From Viscum album (Eukaryota > Streptophyta > Magnoliopsida > Santalales > Viscaceae), in NCBI GenBank assembly GCA_963277665.1, contig CAUJRU010000139.1:682001-746000 (forward strand): a DNA stretch of 64,000 bases, given 5' to 3'. Below, in pieces: positions 11,913-24,602 of this stretch. Both the position numbers and the translations under genes were made by a program. Below the pieces are notes generated by a model, which saw nothing but the letters and a program-made list of their open reading frames with translations, ran no database searches and was not told the origin of the DNA. Numbering within the stretch: position 1 is the stretch's first letter; every line of letters begins with the position of its first letter.

Positions 11913-13089
11913 AAATGGTCTATGTGGGAGGTGGTTTTTGGATCTGGTTAAAGATAATATCGTTCCACCTAACCCATAAGATCCATGAAATAGTGCACAT
12001 AATTATACGATTGATGGTTTCATGGATATAATAGAATTCAAAGAGAAGAGTGGTGAATCTAGAAGATAGTTCCAAGATGTGTTCCACATAAGGGTTGATG
12101 GTGCGCCACACTTCCCTAGGTTTGGGATAGTGGAATAACACATTCATAGAGGATTCAGGTGTCAAAAAAAAGTACAAGTTGTATTATTCATTTCATAGAG
12201 AGAGGTGAGGAACTCCAATGAGGGAAGGATCTTGATGCATGCCTTCCACCAAAAGTACTATGCTTTGTGTGGGATTATAAGCCTCAAAATAGTTTTCCAG
12301 AGAGCACTATCATCCATGGTCAGCGCACTGGTAGCTAGTGTATAAGCGAATTTCATTGTATAGGTGTTGGTGGTTTCTTTGCTCCATCACATGTGATCTT
12401 GGCCCATACCACTCACAAGCATGATACTCAAGATAATTTTTTATCCATTTCACTAAACCAGGATGAGAGATTATCCCTGCACCATCCATTTTTTATCTCA
12501 TTGAAGAGGGTGTGAACTTTTTCATCTTCAGGGCCTTCATGGGGAGAAGATGAGGTGAAACACCCCTCCCCATCAACCAACCATGGGTCTTTCCAAATCT
12601 TGATAGAATCACTATTTCTAATTCTCCAATATATTCCCCTTATAAGAGACTCACGTGAACCCTATAGGCTACGCTAGAAGAAGATTCGGTGGGGGAAAAG
12701 GGTGGTGCTAAAAATCAGCATGGGAGAAGTATTTTTTGTTAATAAAATTTGTGTAAAGGGATTCAAAATACTGGATAAATCGCCATCCATGTTTGGAAAG
12801 GAGTGTTTCATTGAGGAGAAAAAGATTCCTTAATCCCATACCCCCATGAAGTTTAGTTTTGCACAATTTTTCCCAAGAAATCCAGTGGGAATTATTTTTC
12901 CCATTGTTGATTCCCCACCAATAGTTGGTAAAATGTGTGTGGATTTGATCTGTTACAGTTCCTAGAAACTCTGATAGGGTCGTGAAATAAGAAGTAATAG
13001 AATAAGAAATAGATTTAATGGGGATTTCTCTTCCTTCTTTAGATATTTTTTTGAAGCTCCACCATTGAATTTTTTTGTCCACTCTATAA
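11913..13089 (-). pseudogene. LINE ORF2 C-terminal region (broken)
   Basis: The minus-strand segment 13082-12708 reads like the stretch after the RT palm in plant L1 ORF2: NYWWGINNGKNNSHWISWEK, then KLHGGMGLRNLFLLNETLLS and WRFIQ. The 12177-11920 segment has the zf-RVT-like character (LFHYPKPREVWRTI ... WILWVRWNDIIFNQ). Between them the frame is lost. This region normally contributes to RNA binding and target priming. Confidence 0.82.
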
Positions 13090-14790
13090 AGGATGTTGGA
13101 GAAAATTTACCTTTTAGGAACTGAAAATAGTAGGAAGCCCATGGTACTTATGATTTTTCTTGACCATTTGAATAACAAAATCCTGATATAGATTTATCTT
13201 CCAACAATGGGGCACTCCCACAATGAATAAAATCTAACTTAGAAAAGTAGATCGCTTTCTTGGATGCATTTTTTCAAAGTTTTATGAGGAGGTGAATTTG
13301 ATTGAATTCTTCCAAGGTGGCCCTAGAGAAGAGGAAGTAGCCATCAAATAAAAATATATGGGTGATGGGGGCCTGCGAAAAGATTTTGATCCATGCCCAA
13401 ATTGTATTTAGCTATATGTACAATCATGTGAGAAAACACATCATCTATAAGGTTAGCAATGGAAGGGTAAAGGGGGTCTCCCTGCCTAAGTCCCCTTGAG
13501 GGGGAGAAGATTTGTGAAATATTGTCATTAATATAGATCTTAAACAAGATAGTATACACACATTACATGATGATTTCGACCCATTTAGCACAGAACCCCA
13601 TATTATAAAGAATAAATCAGATGAAGGGAAATTACACTCTGTTTAAGGCTTTATTCGTATCTAGTTTTTAAGCCATGATGCATATTTTAGCCGCATTTTA
13701 GGTCTTCATGAAGTGGAAGGTATCATTTGTGATGATTACATTTTATGAAATAATACTGTTGGGGACAAAGGTGCTTTGAGTTTTTTAGAGAATGGAGGGG
13801 ATTCAAGAGCACAGATGGTTCACCAGGATTTTAGATATAAAAAATTATATGACATTACCAAGGTTAATGGGCCTAAAATTTTCCACCTGGGAGGGGTTTC
13901 GGTTTTTTGGAATGAGATTTATGAGAGTTTCATTGACGGAGGAGAGGCTATCCTTTCTATTCCATGGGTCTTCTTTCAATGCCAAAAAATCCGGCCCCGC
14001 AATATTCTCATATTTTTTAAAGAATACGGCGTGGAAAAATTAAGGCCCAGGGAATTTTTTTTAATGAATTTTCTTAAGGGAAAGGAGGATTTTTTTTTCA
14101 TTTTTGAAATTGAGGGTGAGTTTACAGTTCATGGCCTATGTCACCATATTATAGATTCAAGTGAAAATACCAATAGGTATGGAAGGTTTACCCACTGAGT
14201 AGAGGTCTTGGAAAAACTGAGGAAAAGGTCCTAGATATCACTCTTCATTGTGATTGATCACCCTTCTAGTATGAAAAGTCCTCAGATGAAGTTCTTTCAT
14301 TGCCTCCTAGACTCTTTTTTGCTAAAAATAATGATTATTTGAGTTACCCTATTTAATATGTGTGTTATGGGAACACATGGATCAATGGATTTCTTCCCTT
14401 ATAAGGACATCATTGAGGTCATATTTTAGGGTCGTAATCTTGGAAAGGGTTCTGATTTATTTTTAATTACAATGAAGTTTTTCGAGAATTATTTCAAGGG
14501 ATTATCACTGATAATCTAGTTGGTGAAACAAACTACTAATCCATTGATTAAGGGAAGATATGGATGGGTGTATTTTGGTGTGGATGTTAGGCATGTTTTA
14601 GTTTCATCCAAATTTGACCATAGTTTTGTAGTATTTTTATTTCATCCAGTAGATCATGAAAATAATAGGTCTTTCATTTTTCAGTATTATTTGGTTAGAA
14701 AAAGAGTTGTTAAAAATCAGTCAGTGATCCAACATGGCTTGGGGGAGGTGAGATACATGGGTGAGATTGAAGATAGAGATCTATTTAGAG
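13090..14790 (-). pseudogene. LINE reverse transcriptase (broken)
   Basis: Minus-strand translation shows a piece like the L1 ENQSAFVPNRLITDNVII motif (read as TQSTFVPNSIIS...NVIITND, near 13760-13720). It also shows SPSRGLRQGDPLYPSIANL in 13559-13344, an almost canonical RT motif. The catalytic FADD box reads LFDG (complement of 13338-13349), so the second Asp is gone, and a frameshift sits beside it. The enzyme would copy the LINE RNA at a nicked genomic target. This copy is inactive. Confidence 0.85.
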
Positions 14791-14819
14791 GAGTCCAAGA
14801 ATCCATCCAAAAATTCCTC

Positions 14820-15480
14820 AATTCGGGATTCCTTTGAGAAATTTTGGGATCATGTGAATGGATGACCCACATACCCCATGTTATAGAGGCACAATCATTG
14901 ATAAGACTTAAAAAAGTCTATCATATGGGATGAAGTTTCATTGTGTGTTTGACTATTGCCTCCTCTCTTTTCTTTTTGGAACAAGATCTTGTTAAATTCT
15001 CCACCCATAATCAGTGGTCCCATAAGTATAGACCAAATTGTCCTTAGGAGTTCCCAGGACTTCTACTTGTCATTTGTGTTAGCCATCCAAAGAAACCAAA
15101 AAAGGTCCACACAGGTACATCAGGTTGATTAACTGAGGCAACTATATGGTTCTAGGAAAAAAAATTGATTTTGATATCCATATCCTCTTTCCACAAGAGG
15201 CAAACACCTCTCGCATGTCTGATGTGCATGAATGGGAGGAATCCTTCAAACCCCACATTATAGTAAATTACATGTATTTCCTTACTTTCAAACATGGTTT
15301 CGAACAAAAAACCATGATAGGGAAACTTATGTCACATCTACACTAAAGCATGCAAACTTCACGTGGGTTTCCAAGCCCATGGTAGTTCTAACAGATGATT
15401 CTCATTGGGGTAGGCGGGGCTGGGACAATCCCACCTCTACCTCTAAAATTTAAAGGAATAATCCATGATTTGATTACTTT
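14820..15480 (-). pseudogene. LINE endonuclease domain (broken)
   Basis: Minus-strand reading gives NYHGLGNPREV near 15390-15350, matching the start of L1 endonucleases (WN-x-R/H-GLGNP). Further down it gives LIMGGEFNKILFQKEKRGG near 15010-14965, the counterpart of the GDFN segment with Asp replaced by Glu. Several stops lie between them. The domain nicks target DNA to start integration. Confidence 0.75.
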
Positions 15481-16084
15481 TATATTTTTGGGATATTATC
15501 ACCCCCATGGGGTTTTCTATGCTTCTTTTGGGTCCATGAGGTACTTTTGTGGGGGGTCAATGCTTAAATCCCCTCTAGAAATCCTTCTCCACATCTGGTG
15601 GTTTTTTTCCACCTGACAGTGTCAACCCCTACATGCCCTATCCTGCTTGAGGTGTGGAATGTGATATATAAAGTTCTTAGAGTAGGTAAGTGTTTATTGG
15701 GTCATATCATATGCGTTTGGGGTAGGTGGGTGGTTTGGGGAAGTCCTCTGAAACACGAGGAAGTCACGCATGTGATATTTCACTTTCCAAAGGCACATAA
15801 TCAAGCATAATAGAGGCCTTTTTGAGGGTCCGAGAGGCAGATTTAGAATCTAGTTTTACCACTTCATTTGGTTGGATAGGAATTTTAGAGGTAGGAGGGA
15901 ATTATATCATCCCCAGCATGATAGTTCTGACTTCCTCACTAGAAACATGAGCACTCAAGGATATAGTGAGTTTGTCTCTATCTTTTCTTTTCTTTGATTA
16001 TGAAAAAAAGACATTCTTGTGTGTTTATCATGGATCTAGAGGCTATATTTCATGATTATATTTCCTTCTTCTTCATCCATCTTT

Positions 16085-16800
16085 GAGGTAAACTCCTTCT
16101 CTGTGTGGCCTATATGTCCATAGAAGAAACAAAAGATCGAAATTTTTTAATATTCAAAATTGATCCATAATTTTGTGTTTTCAAAAGAAATAAAGGTACC
16201 TCTTTTTAAGGGTAAATTGATATCAAATGAGACCCTTATTAATGTGGAGTCCCCCCATAAAATAGGGACTGACCTATCCCATTACATAAATTTCCCGATG
16301 CAATCATCGATGTCTCCCATGATGTGTTATGATCTTCCCTAGAAAACAAATCCCACAATCCGTACCCAAAAGGGTGACTTTGAAAAGGCCATTTTTCCTA
16401 TATCTTTTCAATTATACATATCCTCCATCAGAATTAAATGTTTGTCAAATGTCCAAGGTCTCCCTATGAGAAGCCTTTATTTGTCTTTCTCATTAAATAA
16501 TTCAAACACCAAGTGCCCATATCTGATCATGTGCATGGTTACTCCTCCTTCCAGATGTCGGATGGACTACAACATGTTTTTAAGCATAGGAAAATTTAAA
16601 GGGTGATTTGAGATGAGTTTTCCTATGGTTAGGAGACTCACACGATGAACCAATAAGGAATCATCATCCTTCACTACTTTGATCAGTGCTTTTTCATTTT
16701 CCATAAAGGGGAGGTGTTTCCATTGTTTGAATGAATCATTCTCTATGGAAACACTAGGGAGGAACTCATACACCGTATTCTAATGAAGAGAACATCATCA
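16085..16800 (-). pseudogene. LINE ORF1 gag-like protein (broken)
   Basis: The minus-strand segment 16773-16567 is open and leads into FELFNEKDK...GRPWTFDKHL and FSKSPFWVRIVGF, the pattern of DUF4283 in plant L1 ORF1 proteins. A zinc-knuckle remnant FCFFYGHIGHTEKEF lies at about 16148-16087. Its second and last cysteines are replaced by Tyr and Phe. ORF1 normally binds the element's RNA. An upstream minus-strand segment (17161-16859) may be its N-terminus but has no motif I recognise. Confidence 0.72.
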
Positions 16801-17240
16801 ATGAGGAGGTATTCATAAGACATCTTAGACATGGAAACTCCAGACAAGATCCTTCGATCTAAGAAAACCTCAAGGGGATGAGTACCGACCAATATCCTTC
16901 AATTTGAGAGGGGGGGTGCAGATAAAAGAAGGGAGGAATCAGAGTCACCTCAATGCTATCCAAGAAGGGAGGAAGCCAGGGAAACAAAAATACAGATCTA
17001 AGATAGGGGGATTTAGAGATGTAGATTAGATAATGGTTGAATATGAACATAGATCTTAGAAGAGAGGATTCTAGTGAATCACCATCATGGTCACTACATA
17101 GCCAATTAAGATTTGTCAATCCAAGGGAACCCCAAGAAGGGTGGAAATTGATGTATCTCATTCGTGAATAGGAAGAACCAAAAACTATAAGACCTAGGAA
17201 TACCTAGGACGAATCACTCTCATAGTGGGAGATAATTTTT

Positions 17241-17769
17241 TTTGTGATTCTTTTTTTTTAAATAGTTGCACATTAATGGAGTGTGAACATGTTAATTTGG
17301 CTATTGAAATAGGGAATCCAAAAATAAATCATTAGAAGCATGCATAAACAAAATGAATAAAACATGAGATGATAATGATTTAATGAGATGAAATATTTAT
17401 GGATTTAATATTCGTATAATGTGTATTCAATTAGTGAGACATAAAAAACTCCTGTAATACTAAGTGTGAGATTATTTCCAGAAGAACTTTTCATGAACTC
17501 ATCATCAAACTGGTCAGTTTCCCAACAAAGTGTGGTGCCCCTAGATTTTATTATGTAATGTAAGAATGTAATAAATGCATCTATATTATCTAATCGGGTA
17601 GTTCCATGCCAAATTTGGTTTCCCTTGGATTGTATTATTTTAGATCATTTTTATGTATACTTTAGGTTACACATTAGTAGGGAAACCTCAAGGGTTGGGA
17701 TACCATAAAAATAGAGTTGAATATTATTTATATGATGGATATGGACGATGATTTATTTAGTTAGATATC
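17241..17769. other. Unassigned AT-rich flank left of Sirevirus B
   Basis: No coding motif is seen. By position it should be the left part of the same DNA that resumes at 28848, that is, the decayed copia element D or its flank. No sequence match proves this. Confidence 0.4.
17765..17769. repeat. Left target-site duplication of Sirevirus B
   Basis: ATATC precedes the LTR start TGTTGG. The right flank (28848-28852) reads CTATC, matching at 4 of 5 bases. Confidence 0.55.
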
Positions 17770-19424
17770 TGTTGGTCATGTATTTTTTCAATAATACTCT
17801 ATAAATTATAATGATTTTGATGATCACAAATACCCTTGTTTGTTTTACTAATGATCTTGATTGAAGTGAATTTTAGAGATTTATTATTCATATTATTTAT
17901 TATGAAATTACTTTCAAGTTTTTAATTTGCAAGGAATATTTATCTAAGTGTTTGGGAAGTGTTTTTATGTATTCTGGAAACACTATTCATACCCTATGTG
18001 GTTTAACATAATGTATGGAATCAACCCTACTCTATGTACAGCACGTATGGATTGTGATCCCTATATTAGTCTTCAACAATATGTTGGAAGATGAAAGAAA
18101 CTCTACTTTAAAATAATTATGTATGGTTAATCAACCTTAAATTATTAGGAATGTATGGTTAAGGAACCTTATGATTGAAAGTAACCCTGCATTTGGTATG
18201 AAAATAAATTATTGTTAAAGAAACCTACATAAGTAATGAACCTTACGTTGCAAAGAGGAATGTATAGATCATCAAAATTACTTTTATGATCAACCCTATG
18301 TTGTCAACCATACATTTGAAAGAAGAACGCTACATAGTTGAACCCTATATTGATTATTTTGTTGCTTTGTGAAGGAAACCTACATTTTACTTTTCAATGT
18401 TGGAGATTTATTTTCACTGTATTTTCCATAATTTCTGGAATAGACTAAATCATGTTATAGGTTGTTTTGAAGCTCATTTTCTACTATTTTGAAGATTGTT
18501 TTATTTGATTCAAATGATTTTATTTAATGGATAAATTAATTTCTATTCTTAAGGGAAGTTATCACTCCCCTGGTAAATTTAATTATAAATTTCTATGGTT
18601 TATAAGGCATCTTTTTTGGATCTGAAATTTTCAAAAGAAGGATGCTTTTTATGTAGTACATTGAGTATTATTTTCAAAAAAAGAGTGAAAAGATTTATTA
18701 TTCAATCTTTCTATTGATCATATACACAGTGATATAGCGAACAAACAAATCAGGAAGATATTTACACTTTCTAGATATACATGTTCAATTCTATAAGGTT
18801 GCGACTACTCTGTGTTTGTTGTCATTCTTAAAATTGATGATCTCCTATGAAACAAGATCTCTTCAGACTTATTTCATCTGGAAGATTGTATTTCTGAATA
18901 ATAAAAAGAAGAAGAAGATCTATTTACTATTAGTTATGTGCTACTAAAATTGTGAAGATCAATTTGTTTCAACAAAGAAAATATCTTTTTGATTTATTTG
19001 AGTTTTGACTGCCTGTATATAGTTGAAGTCGAGTGTCATCTTCTTGATCTAAGTTGTGGATAATATGTTCTATTTTTAGAACCGGAAGACTTTTTTTAGT
19101 ATTATTTTTAAAGGTATCAACTACCTATAATTAGTTGATGGATTTTTGGTCTTGGGAAAAAGTACAAGACTAGTGAAATTCACCAATCTCACAGAGAAAG
19201 CATCTGGTGGAGTGGACTAGGGGATATTTGTGTCCCAAACCACTAAAAAAAATATGTGTTCTTTCTCTCTGTTAATCCACTGCTCATACTTTCATAAATA
19301 ATATAAACACTACAAATCTTCATTATTTATAGAGGGTACCTAAAATCAGAATTGTGAAATAAATTATAAAAGAAACACTTTACCCCCCCCCCCTCTAGTG
19401 TGTTTTGTATATTCCATCCTAGAA
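17770..19424 (+). repeat. 5' LTR of Sirevirus B
   Basis: It starts TGTTGGTCATG and ends near CCTAGAA. It aligns over its whole length with 27202-28847. The stretch 18000-18370 holds many imperfect copies of a motif around GTATGGTTAAGGAACCTTAC. An 11-base C run lies at 19383-19393. Confidence 0.9.
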
Positions 19425-19426
19425 AT

Positions 19427-19443
19427 TTGTATCAGATGAGAGC
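19427..19443 (+). promoter_or_regulatory. Primer-binding site of Sirevirus B
   Basis: TTGTATCAGATGAGAGC, two bases after the LTR, is close to the initiator-tRNA-Met site TGGTATCAGAGC. Confidence 0.8.
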
Positions 19444-19499
19444 TTTTGGATAAATCTATAGAAAGATGAAAGTTTAAAGGTCTATACAAAGATTTCAAT

Positions 19500-21180
19500 G
19501 GATAATCCAAGTGAAGGTATGTCCATGGTTTATGCTCTATATTTCAATAATGAAAATAATGGGTGTTAGAAATCAAGGATGATCATTTGTTTAAAAAAAT
19601 CTTGTATTTAGAGTTTATTCAAATATTATTACTCCCTATAAGGTTCCTGAGAAACCAGAAACTTGGGATGTTGTAACCGAAGCTGAATATGATATGAACT
19701 CTAATGTTGTGAATTCAATTATCTACAGTCTTGGACCAGATTAATTCAATCGTGTCTCATAATTTCTTGCTACTTATGAAATGTGGCAAACCATTGCAGT
19801 TTCCTATGGTGGAATGGACAATGTAAGACAAATTAGGTATGCAACAACAAAGCTGAAATTTGACACATTTAGGATGTTTGATGGAGAGAGTATTACACAA
19901 ATGAATGAAAGGCTTATAGAAATTATCAATAGTATTACATCCTTAGGTGAACCTATCAAAAAATCTGATCAAGTGAAGAAACTACTAAGAGTACTACCTT
20001 TTAAATGGAATGGGATATCGGATGCTATTAGAAAATCGTCACCTTTCAAAGATCTGACCATGAAAGAACTAATTGGGACTTTGATAATGTATGAATATGA
20101 AATGAAATTCAAAACTAAAGATCATAAAATTATCATTAAAAAGGATAATACATCTCTAAAAGTAACATCTAAGAAGAAAAGAAGAATAATAAAGTAAGAA
20201 GATAGAAAAGAAAAGAATTCTGATTCATTTAATTCTGAAATGGAACTGACTTAGTTAGCCAAAAAGTTTAGCAAATTTTATATGAAAATTAAAGGATTCA
20301 TAAATCCCTTTAAAAAGTATTAGAAAGACTCAAGAGATGTCAGATTCTATGAATATGGAAAATTGGGACATATAAGACTGATTTCCCTCAATGAAAAGGT
20401 GAAAAGAGAAAGACAAAAAAAATATTGGAAAAATGATGATTATTAACATAAAGAAAAAAGACAAATTAAAGCAACATGGAGTGTTTTTGAAGACTCCATA
20501 AACTCATCAAAATATGATTTAGAAAAGGAAGAATCAAGTTTGAAAGAAAATATGTGACTTATGGATGAAGAAGATAAGGTGAAAACCTATTATTCATCCA
20601 ATTCCAATTCTAATTCTAATTCTAGTTGTTCAAATGATAAATCGGATACCTATTGCACAATTATAGAAGAGAAATATGACTCATTATTAAAAAGGAAAAA
20701 ATATTTAAAGAATTTTCATAATATTGTTTGAGGAGAAATAGATACCATACTTAAACAACATCAGGAGTTAATTGAAAAAATTAACTCATCTACCACAAAT
20801 TGTGATGATCATGAAAAGGGGATTAAACCATTACAAGATAAAGTAGAAACTTATAAAAGTGATTCTATTTTATTTAAAAAAGGAGAAAATATTCTAAATG
20901 AAATTTTTTGGAAGAATTTAATTAAAAAGAAGAGATTAAGAATATGAAGGGTGAAAAATCTAAACTATATGAGAATTATTTTGTTCCCAATTCAAAAAGT
21001 GTTACTTGTTATTTTTGTGAAAAAAATGACATATAACAAATAACTATTATTTAAAAAATCCTCAAATTAGTGGAATTAAAAAAGATTTTATTTTAAAAAA
21101 AATATTTGAAGCAATTTATTTGAATTATGGAGAAACAAAGGAGATCTAGATTCCAAGATCTCTGCTAGCACTGGACCCAA
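19500..21180 (+). pseudogene. gag: gag of Sirevirus B (broken)
   Basis: The start region (ATG near 19500, MDNPSEG) breaks early. The segment 19781-20197 is open for 138 codons and has a UBN2-type copia capsid: MWQTI, LKFDTFRMFDGESITQMN, RLIEIINSITSLGEPI and the LLRVLPFKWNG turn. The zinc knuckle near 20340-20380 reads FYEYGKLGHI; both leading cysteines have become Phe and Tyr, and the last is lost. A long Lys/Asn/Ser-rich tail follows with many stops. Confidence 0.85.
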
Positions 21181-22520
21181 GAAAATATGAGTACCAAAAC
21201 AAACATTTGTTTAAATGATTTTGAAAAAAAATTCCACTAGAAAAAAAATACCATTAGGTATATGGATAGTGTATTCTCAAGACATATGAGTGGAGATCCA
21301 TCAAATTTTTATACATTGACTCAAATGTATGGAGGTCAAGTTACTTTTGGTGATAATGCTAAAGGGAAAATAATTGGAATTGGAACTGTTAGAAATCCAA
21401 ATATAATATATATCAAAAATGTGATTTATGTTCAAGGATTAAAGCACAACTTAATAAGTATTTATTAGCTTTATGATTATAGTTTTTATGTTGACTTCTC
21501 TAACAATTCATGTTCAGTTTTTTATAATGAATTGCTTGAGTTTAGAGCACCTAAACCTGATAATGTTTATAATTTGGACTTACTTTCCTTGTGTAAACAA
21601 AAATTGAACTATTTATCTGCTAAGACAAGTGAATAATGGATTTGGAATAGGATACTTGGTCATTGTAATATTTATTCTTTACATATATTATCAAAGAAAT
21701 ATATTGTTTCTAATTTACCCAGTCTTAAATTTTATAATGATAGATTTTGTGATGCATGCCAAATTAGCAAGCAACAAAATCTTATTTCAAATAAATTAAT
21801 AAAATTTATACACATAAACTTTTAGAACTTATCCATATGGATTTTTTTACCCTTAAGAGTATAAAGTTTGGATGGAAAATTATATATTTATGTTTTACTT
21901 GATGATTATTTGAGATTTACCTGGGTTTATTTTCTAAATCTTAAGAGTGCAGTTTTCTCTGTTTTTGAAAATTTCTGAAAAATTATTCAAAATGAAAAAG
22001 GTTTAAAAATAATTTCATTAATAATTGATCATGGTGGTGAATTTGAGAATCAATAATTTAATTATTTTTTCTCAAATCTGGGTATCAAGCTTACCTTCTC
22101 TACACCATGAACATGTCAACAAAATAGAATTGTCAAAAGAAGAAATAAAACTATTCAAGAAACGGCTAGGACTATGCTGAATGAATATAGTCTACCTACC
22201 TATTTTTGGGTAGAATTTGTAATCACATCATGATGTATCATGAATAGATTTTTAATTCTGTATATTTTCAAAAAGACACCTTATGAACTTTGGAATAACA
22301 AAAATCCTAAAGTAAATTACGTTAATGTTTTTTGAGGTAAGGTTTATATCCTGAACACCAATGATAATATTGTTATGTTCAATCCAAAATCTAATGAAGG
22401 AATATTTTTAGGATATTATGCTACTTATAAAGCTTATAGAGTTTTTAATAAAGAGTCAAGGATTGTTATAGAATCATTTCATGTGAAGTTTGATGAAACT
22501 AACCCTTTCATTAAATAGAG
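21181..22520 (+). pseudogene. pol: Protease and integrase of Sirevirus B (broken)
   Basis: The protease box reads YMDSVFSRHMSGD from 21259. Asp is kept (GAT 21265-21267), but the Gly of D-S-G is Val. The segment 21262-21468 is open. The preintegrase stretch with its C-x2-C (CDACQIS) lies near 21650-21780. The integrase keeps MDFF near 21838 and IDHGGEF with Asp at 22027-22029. Its catalytic Glu is Lys in the RIVKRRNK stretch (AAA 22135-22137). The C-terminal part (TPYELWNNKNPKVNYVNVF) is readable near 22270-22330. Confidence 0.87.
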
Positions 22521-22879
22521 AGATCAAATAGATGAAGTCATTGACTCTCTTGGTAACATGAGACTTGAAACCCTTAAAAATGATTTTAATTATGAATTTA
22601 ATAAAGTTCATTCTAGTCTAGAAGAACTTTAAACTGAAGAACCTGAATGTGTTATGCTTAAACAGTCTAGTATCCTAAAGAACCACCCATTAAAAACTAT
22701 TATAGTAGACCTAGACATATGAATAATAAATAGAATATTTATATGAAATCTAGTTTAATTTTATACCTTTCTATCTTAGCTATAACCGTAGACTATTGAA
22801 GATTACTTAGAATATTGAAGTTAGATAATGTATATGCAAGAATAGTTAAACCATTTAACGATAAATAAAGTTTTGTAAC

Positions 22880-24310
22880 TTGTATAAATACCATCCAACT
22901 ATCCTGTTATAGGAACCAAGTGGGTTTTTAGAAACAAACAGGATGATCAAGGTATCATCACTAGGAATAAATCTAGATTAGTAGCCAAAGTTTATAATCA
23001 GGAAGAAGGTATAGATTATTATGAGACCTTTTCCCTAGTATCTAGATTATAAGTGATTAGAATTATTATAGCTTATGCATATTATATGAATTTTAAATTA
23101 TATCAAAGGGATGTTAAGTCTACATTTTTAAATTTTTATTTAGTGGGGTAATTTTATGTTAAACAACCTCATGGTTTTAAAAATCCTCAAAAATCCAATT
23201 CTGTTTTTAAACTTACTAAATCTCTCTATGGAATTAAATAGTCACCTAGAGATTGGTATGAAAGATTAAGTTCTTTTATTTTAAAACATGGTTTTACTAC
23301 TTTTGTGGTAGATCCAACACATTTTAAGAAAATATTTATTTCTAATACATTATTAGTTCAAATTTATGTTGACGATGTTATTTTTGGTTCAACTAATAAA
23401 AATATTTGTCAAGATTTTTTAAATCTAATGAAAAAAAATTGAGATGAGTATGATGGGAGAAATGAATTTATTTTTAGGATTTCAAATTTATCAAAACGAT
23501 TATAGAAATGTTTTAAATAAAATTAATTATATTATAGACTAATTTAAATAGTTCGGTCTTGAAAACAGTAATACATATACAACTCACATGTGTAATAATA
23601 TAAAACATGATTTGGATGATGCTGGGAAACCAGTTGACAACAAGTTATATAGAGGTATGATTGGTAGTTTTCTATATCTTACTACTAGTAGACCAAACAT
23701 TATGTATTTAGTATGTCTATATGCTAGATTTCAATCAAATCCAAAAGAATCCCATCTAACTATTGTTAAAATAATTTTTAGATATTTAAAAGGAACGGTT
23801 TTTCAATTTCTTCTTTACCCCAAAGCTTCTGATATTAATTTAATTTCATATTTAGATGATAAATTTGGAGGTTCTATATTATATAAAAAAAGTCCCTCAG
23901 GGACCTATCACTTTTTAGAAAAATATTTACTTTCTTGGTCAAGTAAGAAGCAACACTCAATTGTTCTGTCGACTGCTAAGGCGGAATATGTGTCTGCTGG
24001 TAGTTGGTGTGCATAAGTATTGTGGATGAAAAATAATCTACTAGAATTTGAACTAAATTTTAATAATATTCCTATTTTATTTGATAATACTAGTGATAAT
24101 AATATTTCAAAAAAAATTCTATAAGTCATTCTAGGACTAAGAACATTGATATAAAGCATCATTTTCTAAGAGAAAATGTCCTCAAAAAGGACATATCTTT
24201 GTAATTTTTTAATTCTGAATATCAATTAGCTAATATTTTTACTAAACCACTTCCCACTACTAGTTTCAATTGTATTAAGGGTGAGTTATTTTTATTTAAT
24301 TTTAAATAAA
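22880..24310 (+). pseudogene. pol: Reverse transcriptase and RNase H of Sirevirus B (broken)
   Basis: RT begins with IGTKWVFRNKQDDQGIITRN near 22910. It continues through GIDYYETFSLVSRL and YQRDVKSTFLN to an intact YVDDVIFGS box at 23365-23391. The conserved LKQAPRAWY segment reads GIK-stop-SPRDWY (TAG 23239-23241). Frames shift near 23440. RNase H is open at 23588-24016 (YRGMIGSFLYLTTSRP, SWSSKKQHSIVLSTAKAEYV) and ends near 24310 (HHFLRENVLKKDIS, LANIFTKPLP). Confidence 0.9.
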
Positions 24311-24602
24311 ATTTATCTAATTTAATGATTATTTATCTCTGTTAAATTTTGTTTGCTACTTTTTTTTCTTCCCCCACTGTTTATTTGTGTAATTTTTTTA
24401 TGATCATGTGTTTTAAAAAAATTTCATAATTATATTACATAATGGCATGGGAAACAAGGTATTGTCATAAAACTTTCGTCTTCCCTTACCTTTTTATTTA
24501 TCAAACCTTTTCAAATACTGAAGTCTTCGTCTACCTTAGTCTGCCTTCATCTACATTCAAAACCCTAGAACCTGAGAACCTCGGAGATTTTGATTTTTAA
24601 AA

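Larger units (their letters stand above)
11913..17240 (-). mobile_element. L1-type LINE fossil, minus strand, 3' part cut off
   Basis: On the minus strand the order is a gag-like ORF1 (DUF4283-type plus zinc knuckle), apurinic-type endonuclease, reverse transcriptase and a C-terminal zf-RVT-type region. This is the plan of plant L1 elements. It ends abruptly at the Sirevirus A LTR, so its 3' end and poly-A tail should lie beyond the left edge of the window if Sirevirus A inserted into it. The right (5') border is soft: recognisable sequence ends near 17160, and I place the limit at about 17240. All frames are heavily broken. Plus-strand open stretches across 13776-14837 are antisense to the RT. 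Confidence 0.85.

Noticed and set aside
13776..14837. Plus-strand open frames of 83-140 codons
   Set aside because: They lie antisense to LINE reverse-transcriptase sequence recognisable on the minus strand.
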